Positions 22,413 through 30,696 of a stretch of DNA of 53,699 nt are shown here, piece by piece. Source of the DNA: Scatosoma sp045644545 (lineage in GTDB: Bacteria > Bacillota > Clostridia > Christensenellales > Borkfalkiaceae); contig JAZRHC010000002.1 in assembly GCA_045644545.1 (NCBI GenBank), positions 1 through 53,699 of the forward strand. The letters are read 5' to 3'. The translations under genes were made by a program, and so were the position numbers. The first letter of the stretch is position 1, and each line of letters starts with the position of its first letter. The notes under the pieces were generated by a model, which was not told where the DNA came from, did not search any database, and saw nothing but the letters and a program-made list of their open reading frames with translations.

Positions 22413-23346
22413 AAAAACTTGGTGCAAAAGCGGTTTGCTCGGCGTTATTATCGGGCTCGCGGTGATCGTGCCGGGGATCAGCGGCTCGACGGTCGCCATT
22501 ATTTTCAAGCTGTACGATCAATTTTTATACGCGCTCGGCAATCTTTTTAAAAAGTTCAAACAATGCTTTGCCTTTTTGCTCCCGATCGGGCTCGGAATGA
22601 TCGTGGGCTTGGTCGTGGGCTTTCTCGCGGTGCAAAAGTTGCTCGATTTGTTGCCGTTTGCCATCGTCGGATTATTCGCGGGACTGATGGCGGGCGCATT
22701 CCCCGCCGTGACCGACGAGATCAAGGGCGCGGCTCGCACCAAAAAACGGGTAGCGCTGTTTGCGGTGGGCTTGCTCGTGCCGATTGCCGTTGGAATCTTT
22801 TCGGCGGTCTTTTCCGCGGAGGAAGCCGCGGTTGGGAATAAGTTCGACCAAATCGCTTGGTGGCATCTTCCCGCCAGCCTTTTTATAGGCTACCTTTTAG
22901 GCGTCACGCAGATCGCCCCCGGGCTTTCCGCAAGCGCGATTTTAATGGCGGTGGGCTGGTTCTCCTCGCTCGTGGACGGCGTTTCGCTTTCCTATTTTCA
23001 GGAAAATCCGATGATTTTAACGGTTTACGGCGGGCTTGCCGTCGGGTTCGTGCTGTCCATTCTCACCTTCTCGAAATTCCTCACCTATATCTTCGGCAAG
23101 GCGCGGCAGACGGCGTATACGCTGATCGTGGGGCTGTCGCTCGGCTCTATTCTTTCAATGTTCTGTAACGGCGATATCGTCGCGGTGTACGCCGCTTGGG
23201 CGAAAAACGGGGTCGTTTGGTGGGATCTTCTTTTGGGCGTGGCGCTACTTGCCGTCGGCGCGATCGGTTCGTACCTGCTCGTGAAATACCAGCGCAAGAA
23301 GGACGCGGAGAAGGACGCGGAGAACGCCGAAAAACAAAACGCATAA
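22369..23346 (+). CDS. DUF368 membrane protein, probable polyprenyl-phosphate transporter (PopT type)
   Basis: 325 residues with about nine membrane helices. The motif VIVPGISGSTVAIIFKLYDQ near the N-terminus and a second related motif TQIAPGLSASAILMAVGWF (about residues 182-200) are the two family-defining repeats. DUF368 proteins have been shown in other Gram-positives to recycle undecaprenyl phosphate across the membrane for wall synthesis. The start at 22369 has an AAAGGAGAG site inside the vanZ-like frame. Translation coupling with VanZ suggests a shared envelope task. Confidence 0.85.
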   Translation: MGEKNLEIALIKYNKKTWCKSGLLGVIIGLAVIVPGISGSTVAIIFKLYDQFLYALGNLFKKFKQCFAFLLPIGLGMIVGLVVGFLAVQKLLDLLPFAIVGLFAGLMAGAFPAVTDEIKGAARTKKRVALFAVGLLVPIAVGIFSAVFSAEEAAVGNKFDQIAWWHLPASLFIGYLLGVTQIAPGLSASAILMAVGWFSSLVDGVSLSYFQENPMILTVYGGLAVGFVLSILTFSKFLTYIFGKARQTAYTLIVGLSLGSILSMFCNGDIVAVYAAWAKNGVVWWDLLLGVALLAVGAIGSYLLVKYQRKKDAEKDAENAEKQNA

Positions 23347-23356
23347 AACAAACGAA

Positions 23357-23389
23357 AAACGGCGGTTTGCAAAGCGCAAGCCGCCGTTT
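23357..23389 (+). terminator. Strong hairpin after the DUF368 gene
   Basis: Arms aaacggcgg (23357-23365) / ccgccgttt (23381-23389), prolonged by inner ttgc/gcaa pairs. Few T residues follow and the comFC ribosome site comes next, so partial termination or attenuation is likely. Confidence 0.5.
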
Positions 23390-23408
23390 CCGATAAGGAG
23401 GTGTAAGA

Positions 23409-24155
23409 GTGGGCAAATTTATCGAGTGGCTTCGCCGCGCGGATTCCCGCCGTGGGTATACCTGCGACTGGTGCGGGCGGGAGGTGTTCGCCTATCCGAC
23501 TTTCCGCCTCTGCGATTTTTGCGAAGCCGAAATGCAATTTAACGGCGAGCGGGTCTGCCCCAAATGCGGCAGAGAAACGGTCGCCGAAGGGGTTTGCCTG
23601 ACCTGTAAAGCCGCGCCGCCTTCGTTCACCCTCGGCGTTTCCGCGTTCGTCTACGACGGAGAAGTCGCAAACCTCGTCAACGCGCTCAAAGAGGGCAGAA
23701 AACGGCTGGCTTTCTATCTGGGCGAAAAAATCGCGGAAAGGCTGCTTTGCGATCGCCGCGAGCTTTTAACGCAAAACGAATGGCTGGTCGTGCCCGTACC
23801 GCTCACGCCGTCAGCGCTTCGAAAAAGAGGGTATAACCAAGCCCAAACGCTCGCGGAGGCAATCGTAGAAACTCTTGAAAAAGCGGGCGTAAAGTTACAG
23901 ATCGACCCCGATATCCTACAAAAAATACGGGAAACAGGCGCGCAAAAGAATCTCGAAGCGAAAAGCCGAAAAGAAAACGTCGCTGGCGCGTATCGCGTGC
24001 ATAAACGCGTCGCTTGCCGAGGCAAAAACGTGCTGCTCGTAGACGATATTATGACCACGGGCGCGACGGGCGACGAGTGCGCGAAGATCCTTTTCTCCGC
24101 AGGCGCGGCGCAAGTGCTTTTTTGCGTTGCCGCCGCTACGCCCGAAACGCCTTAA
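23409..24155 (+). CDS. comFC: ComF family phosphoribosyltransferase-like protein
   Basis: 248 residues, GTG start behind an excellent AAGGAGG site. An N-terminal zinc-ribbon region (CDWCGRE... CDFC... CPKCGRE... CLTC, residues 19-63) is followed by a type I phosphoribosyltransferase domain with the PRPP loop VLLVDDIMTTGAT (about 212-224). KRGYNQAQ-LAEAI is the ComF signature. ComFC takes part in DNA uptake during natural competence; stand-alone copies outside com operons are common. No comFA is adjacent. Confidence 0.88.
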   Translation: MGKFIEWLRRADSRRGYTCDWCGREVFAYPTFRLCDFCEAEMQFNGERVCPKCGRETVAEGVCLTCKAAPPSFTLGVSAFVYDGEVANLVNALKEGRKRLAFYLGEKIAERLLCDRRELLTQNEWLVVPVPLTPSALRKRGYNQAQTLAEAIVETLEKAGVKLQIDPDILQKIRETGAQKNLEAKSRKENVAGAYRVHKRVACRGKNVLLVDDIMTTGATGDECAKILFSAGAAQVLFCVAAATPETP

Positions 24156-24194
24156 ATTGAATTTGGGCGGGGCAGGGTTGCGTTCAACGCCGTT

Positions 24195-25046
24195 TTAAAC
24201 GAAACGGCGCGCTTCGATATAATAGCTCCAACGCTGGGAAGAAATCGTTTCAATGCGCGCGTAATCGGAAGCGGTGTGCAGGATATAGTTGTTGCCGAGA
24301 TAGATCGCAACGTGCCCTACGCGCTCCACGCCCGTTTTATAATAACGCTCGGCGTTGGTGAAATAAATGCAGTCCCCGCGCTGTAAATCGTTCGGGTGCA
24401 CGTATTGTCCTTGCGTGACCTGCGTTCTCGTCGTGGTGTTCAAAAGCTTGCCCGCGCCGTGATAAAACACGTATTGCACGAGCGAAGAGCAGTCGAATTT
24501 CTGCGCCGTAAAGCCTTGCAAAAGCTTGCCTTTCCCGTCGTGCAAACGCACTGCGCCGTAAACGTACGGCGTTCCGAGCAGGGCGTAGCCCTCTTCGATC
24601 ACGTTTTCAATCGTTTCGTTCGAGTTTTTTTGCAGGGAAAATACCGCGGCGTATTCGGCGTAGATATACGCCGTTTTATTTTTATACGCCGTCTTGTACC
24701 AGTTGCCCGTTTTTCCCACGACGGCGTAGATTTCGCCCTTGCCTGCCGAGCCGAGCACGGCGTAGTCCGTGCCCGCCCCCGAACGGATATTTACGCTGCT
24801 CGTGGTGCAGCGTATGTAGTCCTGCGTTTTTTTCGTCGCCTGCACGGGCGGGGTTTCCGTCGAGGATTCGCCGTTCGAGCCGTTTGATCCGTTATCGGGA
24901 TCGACGGGCGCGGAAGCCTCGGGGGAATCGGGTGTAGTCGGCGCGTCGGTCGCTAAGTTCCCTCCGTTCGCTCCGCAAGCGTATAAGCTCGCGCCGAACG
25001 AAAAGGCGAGAAGCAACGAAAGAATTTTTTTAGGGATATTTTTCAT
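24195..25046 (-). CDS. NlpC/P60 family lipoprotein with SH3 domain (peptidoglycan endopeptidase)
   Basis: 283 residues from ATG 25046 (GTGAGGAAAA site); a longer reading from 25193 would overlap the upstream divergent region. Signal peptide with lipobox LYAC (Cys24), Pro/Ser/Gly-rich linker to about residue 70, bacterial SH3 domain (about 79-137, TSSVNIRSGAGTDYAVLG) and NlpC/P60 domain (about 150-283) with catalytic Cys186 in FDCSSLVQY, His245 in RVGHVAIYLG and third residue His257. It probably cuts stem-peptide bonds in the cell wall. It stands alone. Confidence 0.9.
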   Translation of the reverse strand: MKNIPKKILSLLLAFSFGASLYACGANGGNLATDAPTTPDSPEASAPVDPDNGSNGSNGESSTETPPVQATKKTQDYIRCTTSSVNIRSGAGTDYAVLGSAGKGEIYAVVGKTGNWYKTAYKNKTAYIYAEYAAVFSLQKNSNETIENVIEEGYALLGTPYVYGAVRLHDGKGKLLQGFTAQKFDCSSLVQYVFYHGAGKLLNTTTRTQVTQGQYVHPNDLQRGDCIYFTNAERYYKTGVERVGHVAIYLGNNYILHTASDYARIETISSQRWSYYIEARRFV

Positions 25047-25282
25047 AAAATAATTTTCCTCACTTGATTTTTTCGGTCGGCGCAAGGTCGCGCTCACCGT
25101 ACGGCAAAAGTATAGAGGAATCGCCTTAAAAAAAGCAACCGTTTTTTGCTTACAGGACTTGGCGCATCTGCCTACCGTTGGGAACAAAGGCAAGGGTTGG
25201 CAAAAATTTGCTCAAAACGGGCGGTTTTTTCTTAAAAATACCTAAAAAGGAAAAAATTTTCGGTCGCTTTCCCCCTCCCCGC

Positions 25283-25312
25283 TTGCTTTTTTTTCGTTCG
25301 TTATGGTATAAT
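25283..25312 (+). promoter_or_regulatory. Promoter of the second PHP gene, leaderless
   Basis: -10 TATAAT (25307-25312) with -35 TTGCTT (25283-25288), spacer 18. The ATG at 25322 is only 9 nt after the -10 box, predicting a 5' leader of two or three nt at most. Confidence 0.6.
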
Positions 25313-25321
25313 ATCCGTACT

Positions 25322-26158
25322 ATGAAAAAATTTTTGACGGATTTGCATACGCACAGCCGTTTTTCCTTCGACGGAAAGGACGAGCTGGATAAAATGTGCG
25401 CCGCGGCTTATCAAAAGGGCGCGGCGTTTTACGGCGTTTCCGAGCACCTCGACTACGATTTGATCGAACGGGGCGCGTACGAAATGATAAACGCCGACGG
25501 ATATTTTCACGAGGCGCGGCATTTGCAAGAGGATTACGCGGGCGCGATGAATCTTCTTATCGGCGTGGAGTTCGGGTTTTCGAACGAGCCGTCGATCGCG
25601 GAAAAATATTGCGAATTCTACGAAAAGTACCGCCCCGATTTTATTATCAACAGCGTACACACCTTCCAAGGCAACGATTATTACGGCAAAATCCCCTTTT
25701 ATCAAGAAAAGGACGGCGAAAGGCTTTTAAAAAGTAAAGAGCAAGCGTATCGGGAGTATTTCGAGCGCGTGCGCGCGAGCTTGGAAGCGCCTTATCCCTA
25801 CGATATCGTAGGGCATATCGGCTATTGCACGCGCTACGCGCCGTACGAGGATCGCGCGGCGACTCTTGCCGAATTCCAAAGCGAGATAGACGGGATAGTA
25901 AAACGCATTGTCGAGCTTGGAAAGATCTTGGAAATCAACAGCTCGAATAAGGGCGGCGTGAGCCCGTTTCTGCCCTCGCGGGAGATTTTGGAAAGATATT
26001 TTGCGTTGGGCGGCAGAAAGGTTTCGTTCGGGTCGGACGCTCATTTCGTTTCGCGCGTGATGGACAAGCGGGAAGAGGCGATCGCGCTTTTGAAAGAGAT
26101 CGGATTTACCTATTTGACCGTGCCTTGCCGCGGCGAACATATTCAAGTGGAGATATAG
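25322..26158 (+). CDS. hisJ: PHP-domain histidinol-phosphatase (HisJ type)
   Basis: 278 residues. LTDLHTHSRFSFDG at residues 5-18 carries the first PHP metal ligands, and SEHLDY, GVEFGF, SVHTF, GHIGYC and FGSDAH supply the rest. The length (~270) and EINSSNKGG block fit HisJ-type histidinol-phosphate phosphatases better than the shorter protein at 8.6 kb. It is the best candidate for the step missing from the his operon. The start must be ATG 25322, since the metal motif begins five codons in and the upstream frame runs through the promoter. Two genes follow closely. Confidence 0.75.
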   Translation: MKKFLTDLHTHSRFSFDGKDELDKMCAAAYQKGAAFYGVSEHLDYDLIERGAYEMINADGYFHEARHLQEDYAGAMNLLIGVEFGFSNEPSIAEKYCEFYEKYRPDFIINSVHTFQGNDYYGKIPFYQEKDGERLLKSKEQAYREYFERVRASLEAPYPYDIVGHIGYCTRYAPYEDRAATLAEFQSEIDGIVKRIVELGKILEINSSNKGGVSPFLPSREILERYFALGGRKVSFGSDAHFVSRVMDKREEAIALLKEIGFTYLTVPCRGEHIQVEI

Positions 26159-26167
26159 GAGGGAAAA

Positions 26168-26377
26168 ATGTCAAGACTCGATCTATTGAAATTTTTAGAG
26201 CGTTACGGCGACGAAACGGATATTTCCGATTATTCCCCCGACGAACTGCAAGAGCTTATCGAGCGTATGAAAAACGGCGACGAGCCTCTGCCCCTCACCA
26301 AAGAGGAATTCAAGCGGCGGTATTTCGCGTATTACGACGACGTGAAGGATAAGTCGCTCAAAAAACAGGACTGGTAA
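26168..26377 (+). CDS. Small acidic protein, function unknown
   Basis: 69 residues, highly charged, probably helical, no membrane segment or signal. The ribosome site AGGAGGG is strong. It starts 9 nt after the PHP gene and ends 3 nt before the HAD gene, so the three form an operon. It contains SPDELQELIERM and LTKEEFKRRYFAYY. I recognise no family. Confidence 0.6.
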   Translation: MSRLDLLKFLERYGDETDISDYSPDELQELIERMKNGDEPLPLTKEEFKRRYFAYYDDVKDKSLKKQDW

Positions 26378-26380
26378 GAG

Positions 26381-27100
26381 ATGAAAAAGTATCAAGCGAT
26401 CGTGTTCGACGCCGACCATACCCTGCTCGACTATAAAGCCGACGAAATTTCCGCTTTTCAAAGGTTGTTTTCGTCGTTCGGGCTCGCAGTGAAGGGCGAG
26501 GCGCTCGAATGGTGTCATTTCCTTTCCGAGCGCGCTTGGACGGAGGCGGGGCTTTACGAGGTGGAAAGCGAACGCATACAACGGGAATATCACGCCCTTT
26601 ATAAAAGCCACGTGACGAGAATCTTCGAGGACTTTTTCGAAAAATATCCGTGCGGCGTTTCTCCTCAGCGGGCGGGCGAGCTGTTTTTGGAAGAGCTTTG
26701 TGCGGGCGGGAACAAGTTACCCTTTGCCGAAGAAACGCTTGCAGCTCTTTCAAGAAAAACGGGCGGGGCGTATAAGGTGTGTATCGCCACCAACGGCTTG
26801 GAACGGATACAGCTCGGACGGCTTGCAGGGTTAAAACGCTATTGCGAAGAAATTTTTATTTCCGAACGCTTGGGCGCGATTAAGCCGACGGCGGCGTTTT
26901 TTGAAAAGCTACTCGGCGCGATCGACGTTGCTCCAAGTGAATGCTTAATGGTCGGGGATTCCCTTGCCTCGGATATCCTCGGGGGGATGAAAGCGGGAAT
27001 GGATACTTGCTGGGTTAACACCCGCGCACAGAAAAACAAAACGGGCGCGATCCCTACTTATAAGATCAAAACTCTTGCCGAGCTTACGCGTTTTTTATAA
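26381..27100 (+). CDS. HAD-superfamily nucleotidase, YjjG/YfnB type
   Basis: 239 residues. HAD motif I is VFDADHTLLDYK (residues 8-19), motif II CIATNG (about 129-134), motif III Lys in GAIKPTAAFF (about 165-174), and motif IV MVGDSLASDILGG (about 188-200). Size and motif spacing match YjjG/YfnB non-canonical pyrimidine nucleotidases, which dephosphorylate nucleoside monophosphates such as dUMP or modified analogues. It is the last gene of the PHP operon. Confidence 0.82.
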   Translation: MKKYQAIVFDADHTLLDYKADEISAFQRLFSSFGLAVKGEALEWCHFLSERAWTEAGLYEVESERIQREYHALYKSHVTRIFEDFFEKYPCGVSPQRAGELFLEELCAGGNKLPFAEETLAALSRKTGGAYKVCIATNGLERIQLGRLAGLKRYCEEIFISERLGAIKPTAAFFEKLLGAIDVAPSECLMVGDSLASDILGGMKAGMDTCWVNTRAQKNKTGAIPTYKIKTLAELTRFL

Positions 27101-27132
27101 AGCCGTGGAAAAATTTCGCGCGAGGTTGTGAA

Positions 27133-27330
27133 TTATTCACATTTTTCGTGGAAAACCTGAAAACTACGAAAAAGTCGAAAAAAACCGAAAAAAGTCGAAA
27201 GAAAAATTCAACGCGTACCTGGTGCGGTGTTTTCGGCTCGTACCTGCCCCCTTGAAGCAAGGTGGATAAATACTTGGTATCGCCGTTTTTTCTGTGGATA
27301 ATGTGGATAACTCGGCGAAAGTTATCAACA
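27133..27330. other. Cluster of DnaA-box-like 9-mers
   Basis: Two perfect TTATCCACA boxes on the minus strand stand almost back to back (27293-27301 and 27302-27310). Three 8-of-9 matches flank them: TTATTCACA (27133-27141), TTATCCACC (27261-27269, minus) and TTATCAACA (27322-27330). An AT-rich stretch follows to about 27360. The surrounding 27101-27400 has no gene. No dnaA or dnaN is near and gene orientation does not switch here, so a titration or regulatory site is as likely as an origin. Confidence 0.5.
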
Positions 27331-27400
27331 AAAGAATGTAAAAAATGATAAAAAAAGACGAAAGCGGACGCATTAAGCGCGGGAAAAAGCGGGGTTTTGC

Positions 27401-27430
27401 TTGACAGCGAAAGCCCGCTTGTGTTATAAT
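27401..27430 (+). promoter_or_regulatory. Promoter of the Wzy-like gene and obgE operon
   Basis: -35 TTGACA (27401-27406), -10 TATAAT (27425-27430), spacer 18; leader of about 75 nt. Confidence 0.75.
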
Positions 27431-27511
27431 TGAGAAGTATCGTGCGTTAAACGCGCGTAGGCGTGAAAGGTAGCAACAGACGATAACTGTGAAAAAAGAG
27501 GAGAACAAGGC

Positions 27512-29014
27512 GTGGAAGAGGGAATGATTTTCAGAAAATGCGCGCAAAAGCCCGCGTTTCAGGCGTTGAACGCGTTTATGAATTCCAAATACTGTATCGC
27601 CGTGCTCGCGTTTTTAACGCTTTGCTCGAACGTGTTCGGCGCAGAGCTTTTTATCTATACCGCCGTGTTCCTTTTCGCGGTCTATTTCGTGCTGTTCGGT
27701 CGGGATTTGTTGCCTCTTGCGCCCGCGGTAATGCTGATGTACGTGTCGCCTTCGGTGCACAATAACCCCGCGAACAATCCCGAATCGATCTTTTATCCCG
27801 CGCACGGATTATGGCTGATTATCTCGTATCTGATCGCGTTCTTCACGCTCGCGCTCCTTCGGATTTGCCTTCGTGGCGGAATCAAAAAATTCTTCGCCAA
27901 AAAACGCGCGTTTGCCCCCGCGCTGTTGTTTTTGGGCGCGACTTTTCTGTTCGGCGGTTTGGGCTCGGCGTACTACACGGAGCATTTTATTTTAAATATC
28001 CGCTACGGCGCGTTGGTGTTTATTTCTCTGTTCGTCGTGTATTATATCCTCGCGGCGACGGTGGATTTTAAAAACGTTCCCAAGGAATATTTCGCGTGGT
28101 GCGGGGTGTTCCTTGCCATCACCGTTTCGCTCGAAGTGCTCGCGGTTTATCTTGCCAACGGCGTGATCGGCATAAACGGAAAAATTCATAGGATGGATAT
28201 CTACACGGGCTGGGGCGTGTATAATAATATGGCGTGTATGATCGTGATGGGCATACCCTCCGCCTTCTATCTTGCCGCCGTTCGAAAGCGCGGGTATTTG
28301 TATAACCTGCTCGCGACGGCGCTGTATATCGCAGTGATTTTTTCCAACAGCCGCAACGGTATGCTGATGGGGCTCGTCGTGTACGGGTTGAGCGCGCTTT
28401 GCCTTTTAATTACAAGACCTTATAAGTGGAAAGAAACCTTTCTTCTGTTCGGGGTATACGCCGCGATCGTAATCGGGTTTTTGGTTTTCGATTGGAACGG
28501 GCTCGCGACGCTTTTCAGCGAGCTTGCCACCATTGATTTCGACGACGCGGGGCGTATTCCCGACTACGTAGAAGGCGTGGAGCAATTTTTGGACAAGCCT
28601 TTATTCGGCAACGGCTTTTTCGCTTGCACGGCGTTTAAATGGGGCGAGATCGCCGAGCAAATGACCTTTTTGCCCAAACGCTGGCACAACACCTACGTGC
28701 AGCTTTTGGCTTCCTGCGGTTTAACGGGGCTCGTCGCGTATTTTATCCACCGCTTTCAAACGATAAAATCGGTGTTCAAAAGGCGGGATGTCGAAGCGGT
28801 ATTTATCGGGCTTTCCTTATTTTCGTTGGCGATTTTGAGCCTGCTGGATTGTCATTTCTTCAATATCGGTCCGGGGCTTTCGTACTCGGTGTACTTAGTG
28901 TTTTTAGAGCGTAACGCGGGGGAAAACGAATTGCACGAAGCGATGAAAAAACGCAAAAAATTATTGCTGAGGGGAAAAGATATAAAAAGAGAGGTCGGAT
29001 ATGGCAGTCGGTGA
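27512..29014 (+). CDS. O-antigen ligase/polymerase-like membrane protein (Wzy/WaaL family)
   Basis: 500 residues, GTG start with GAGGAG site. About ten to twelve membrane helices. The Wzy_C-type core is visible: FSNSRNGMLMGLVVYGL (about residues 272-288) and, after a large external loop, RWHNTYVQLLASCGLTGLVAYF (about 388-409). Such proteins polymerise or ligate lipid-linked glycans of surface polysaccharides. No other polysaccharide gene is nearby, so it may act on glycans made elsewhere. The frame overlaps obgE by 14 nt. Confidence 0.75.
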   Translation: MEEGMIFRKCAQKPAFQALNAFMNSKYCIAVLAFLTLCSNVFGAELFIYTAVFLFAVYFVLFGRDLLPLAPAVMLMYVSPSVHNNPANNPESIFYPAHGLWLIISYLIAFFTLALLRICLRGGIKKFFAKKRAFAPALLFLGATFLFGGLGSAYYTEHFILNIRYGALVFISLFVVYYILAATVDFKNVPKEYFAWCGVFLAITVSLEVLAVYLANGVIGINGKIHRMDIYTGWGVYNNMACMIVMGIPSAFYLAAVRKRGYLYNLLATALYIAVIFSNSRNGMLMGLVVYGLSALCLLITRPYKWKETFLLFGVYAAIVIGFLVFDWNGLATLFSELATIDFDDAGRIPDYVEGVEQFLDKPLFGNGFFACTAFKWGEIAEQMTFLPKRWHNTYVQLLASCGLTGLVAYFIHRFQTIKSVFKRRDVEAVFIGLSLFSLAILSLLDCHFFNIGPGLSYSVYLVFLERNAGENELHEAMKKRKKLLLRGKDIKREVGYGSR

Positions 29015-30281
29015 ATTTACGGATAAAGTCAGAATACTCATAAAAGCCGGGGACGGGGGGGACGGAATGAACTCCTTCAAAGCCTTCAAAGGCAAGCCCG
29101 CGTGCGGGCCCGACGGCGGCGACGGCGGCAAGGGCGGCGACGTGTATTTCGTCGGCGATAAGGATATGAACGATTTGTTCGCCTTCCGCTTCCAGTCGAA
29201 ATATTTCGCGGAAAACGGCGAGGTCGGGGGCACGAATCGGTGCTTTGGCAAAAGCGGCAAAAATTTATATATTAAAGTTCCCTTGGGCACGCTCGTGCGC
29301 GACGAGGAAACGGGCAAGCTGGTTTGCGACGTGTTCGAGGACGGCGAGGAGATCCTCGTAGCCCGCGGCGGCAACGGCGGGAAAGGCAACGTGCGCTTTA
29401 CGACGGCGCGCCGTCACGCGCCCAACTTCGCGCAAAAAGGCGAAAAGGTCAAGCAACATTCGGTGATCTTGGAGTTGAAAGTAATCGCGGACGTGGGGCT
29501 AGTGGGCTTCCCGAACGTGGGAAAAAGCACCCTGCTTTCGAAAATTTCCGCGGCGCGACCCAAGATCGCGAACTACCATTTCACCACCCTTTCGCCTAAT
29601 TTAGGCGTGGTGCGGTACTACGAAAAATCCTTCGTGGCGGCGGATATCCCGGGGCTGATTGAAGGCGCGGCGCAGGGCGCGGGCTTAGGGCACGATTTCC
29701 TTCGCCATATCGAGCGCACGAGAATGCTCTGCCACGTGGTGGATATTTCGGGCTGCGAGGGTCGCGACCCTATAGAGGACTTTCAAAAGATCAACGCCGA
29801 GCTCAAAGAATACAGCGAGGTGCTCGCCAAAGTTCCGCAGGTGGTCGTGTGCAATAAATGCGATATTTTCGGCGCGGAGGAAAACCTCAAAGCGTTCAAG
29901 AAAAAGTACGGCAGAAAATATAAAATCTTCCCGCTCACGGCGGTTTCGGGCGAAGGCACGAAGGAGCTTTTGGAAGGGATCTTAGCGGTACTCGAAACGC
30001 TTCCGCCCGTCGAACCCGAACGCCCCGACGAGGAATCCGTCTATGGCGCGAACGACGATTTGAATTTCGAGATTTTCAAAGACGAGGACGGCGTGTACGT
30101 GGTGGTCGGCGGCTTGATCGATCTTTTGTGCCGAAACGTAGTGTTGAACAATCCCGATTCAATGCAGTATTTCCAAAAGGTTTTAAGAAACCGCGGCGTG
30201 ATCAAAGAGCTTTCGAAAATGGGCTGTAAAGAAGGCGACACCGTGTCGATCGGCGACGTCGAGTTCGATTTCGTCCTTTAA
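29001..30281 (+). CDS. obgE: GTPase Obg (ribosome assembly)
   Basis: 426 residues. N-terminal glycine-rich Obg fold (about 1-158, including GGDGGKGGDVYF), G domain with P-loop GFPNVGKST (about 165-173), switch II DIPGLIEGA, NKCD base-recognition motif, and a C-terminal OCT domain (about 345-426). Binds the large ribosomal subunit precursor and links assembly to growth state. The frame overlaps the Wzy-like gene by 14 nt, so the two are translationally coupled. yhbY follows, a common Firmicute pairing. Confidence 0.96.
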   Translation: MAVGEFTDKVRILIKAGDGGDGMNSFKAFKGKPACGPDGGDGGKGGDVYFVGDKDMNDLFAFRFQSKYFAENGEVGGTNRCFGKSGKNLYIKVPLGTLVRDEETGKLVCDVFEDGEEILVARGGNGGKGNVRFTTARRHAPNFAQKGEKVKQHSVILELKVIADVGLVGFPNVGKSTLLSKISAARPKIANYHFTTLSPNLGVVRYYEKSFVAADIPGLIEGAAQGAGLGHDFLRHIERTRMLCHVVDISGCEGRDPIEDFQKINAELKEYSEVLAKVPQVVVCNKCDIFGAEENLKAFKKKYGRKYKIFPLTAVSGEGTKELLEGILAVLETLPPVEPERPDEESVYGANDDLNFEIFKDEDGVYVVVGGLIDLLCRNVVLNNPDSMQYFQKVLRNRGVIKELSKMGCKEGDTVSIGDVEFDFVL

Positions 30282-30314
30282 AACGAAGAATCCTAACAAA
30301 AAAGAGGTATCGTA

Positions 30315-30623
30315 ATGATAACGAGAGAAAATATCACGAGTAAACAAAGAAGCAAATTAAAATCGCTCGCTTCCACGATGCAACCTATCGCGCAGATCGG
30401 AAAGGGCGGGATCACGGACAATCTTTTAAAAACGCTTTCCGACGCCCTCGAAGCGCGGGAGCTGATCAAGGTGAATATCCTGCAAAACTCCGAGGACGAC
30501 GCGCTCAACCTCGCGGAAAACGTAGCCGATCTTTTAGACGCAATCCCCGTGGCGGTGATCGGGAGAAAAGCTATCTTTTATCGCCGTTCTTCACGGCAAA
30601 ACTTCGCGCACCTCGAATTTTAA
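30315..30623 (+). CDS. yhbY: CRM-domain RNA-binding protein YhbY
   Basis: 102 residues, one complete CRM domain: ITSKQRSKLKSLASTMQPIAQIGKGGIT (residues 7-34) with the GxxG-like loop IGKGG, and ELIKVNIL. YhbY binds pre-50S ribosomal particles. Positioned 33 nt after obgE, forming an assembly operon. Confidence 0.93.
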   Translation: MITRENITSKQRSKLKSLASTMQPIAQIGKGGITDNLLKTLSDALEARELIKVNILQNSEDDALNLAENVADLLDAIPVAVIGRKAIFYRRSSRQNFAHLEF

Positions 30624-30696
30624 CCGCAGGCGTTTAAAAGAGTTAAAAAAGCTGTATATATAAAAGAAAACAAAATTTTTCAGGAAGGAAAAAGTT

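Noticed and set aside
27101..27400. Calling the DnaA-box cluster an origin of replication
   Set aside because: No dnaA/dnaN near and no strand switch of genes here; kept only as a cluster of boxes.
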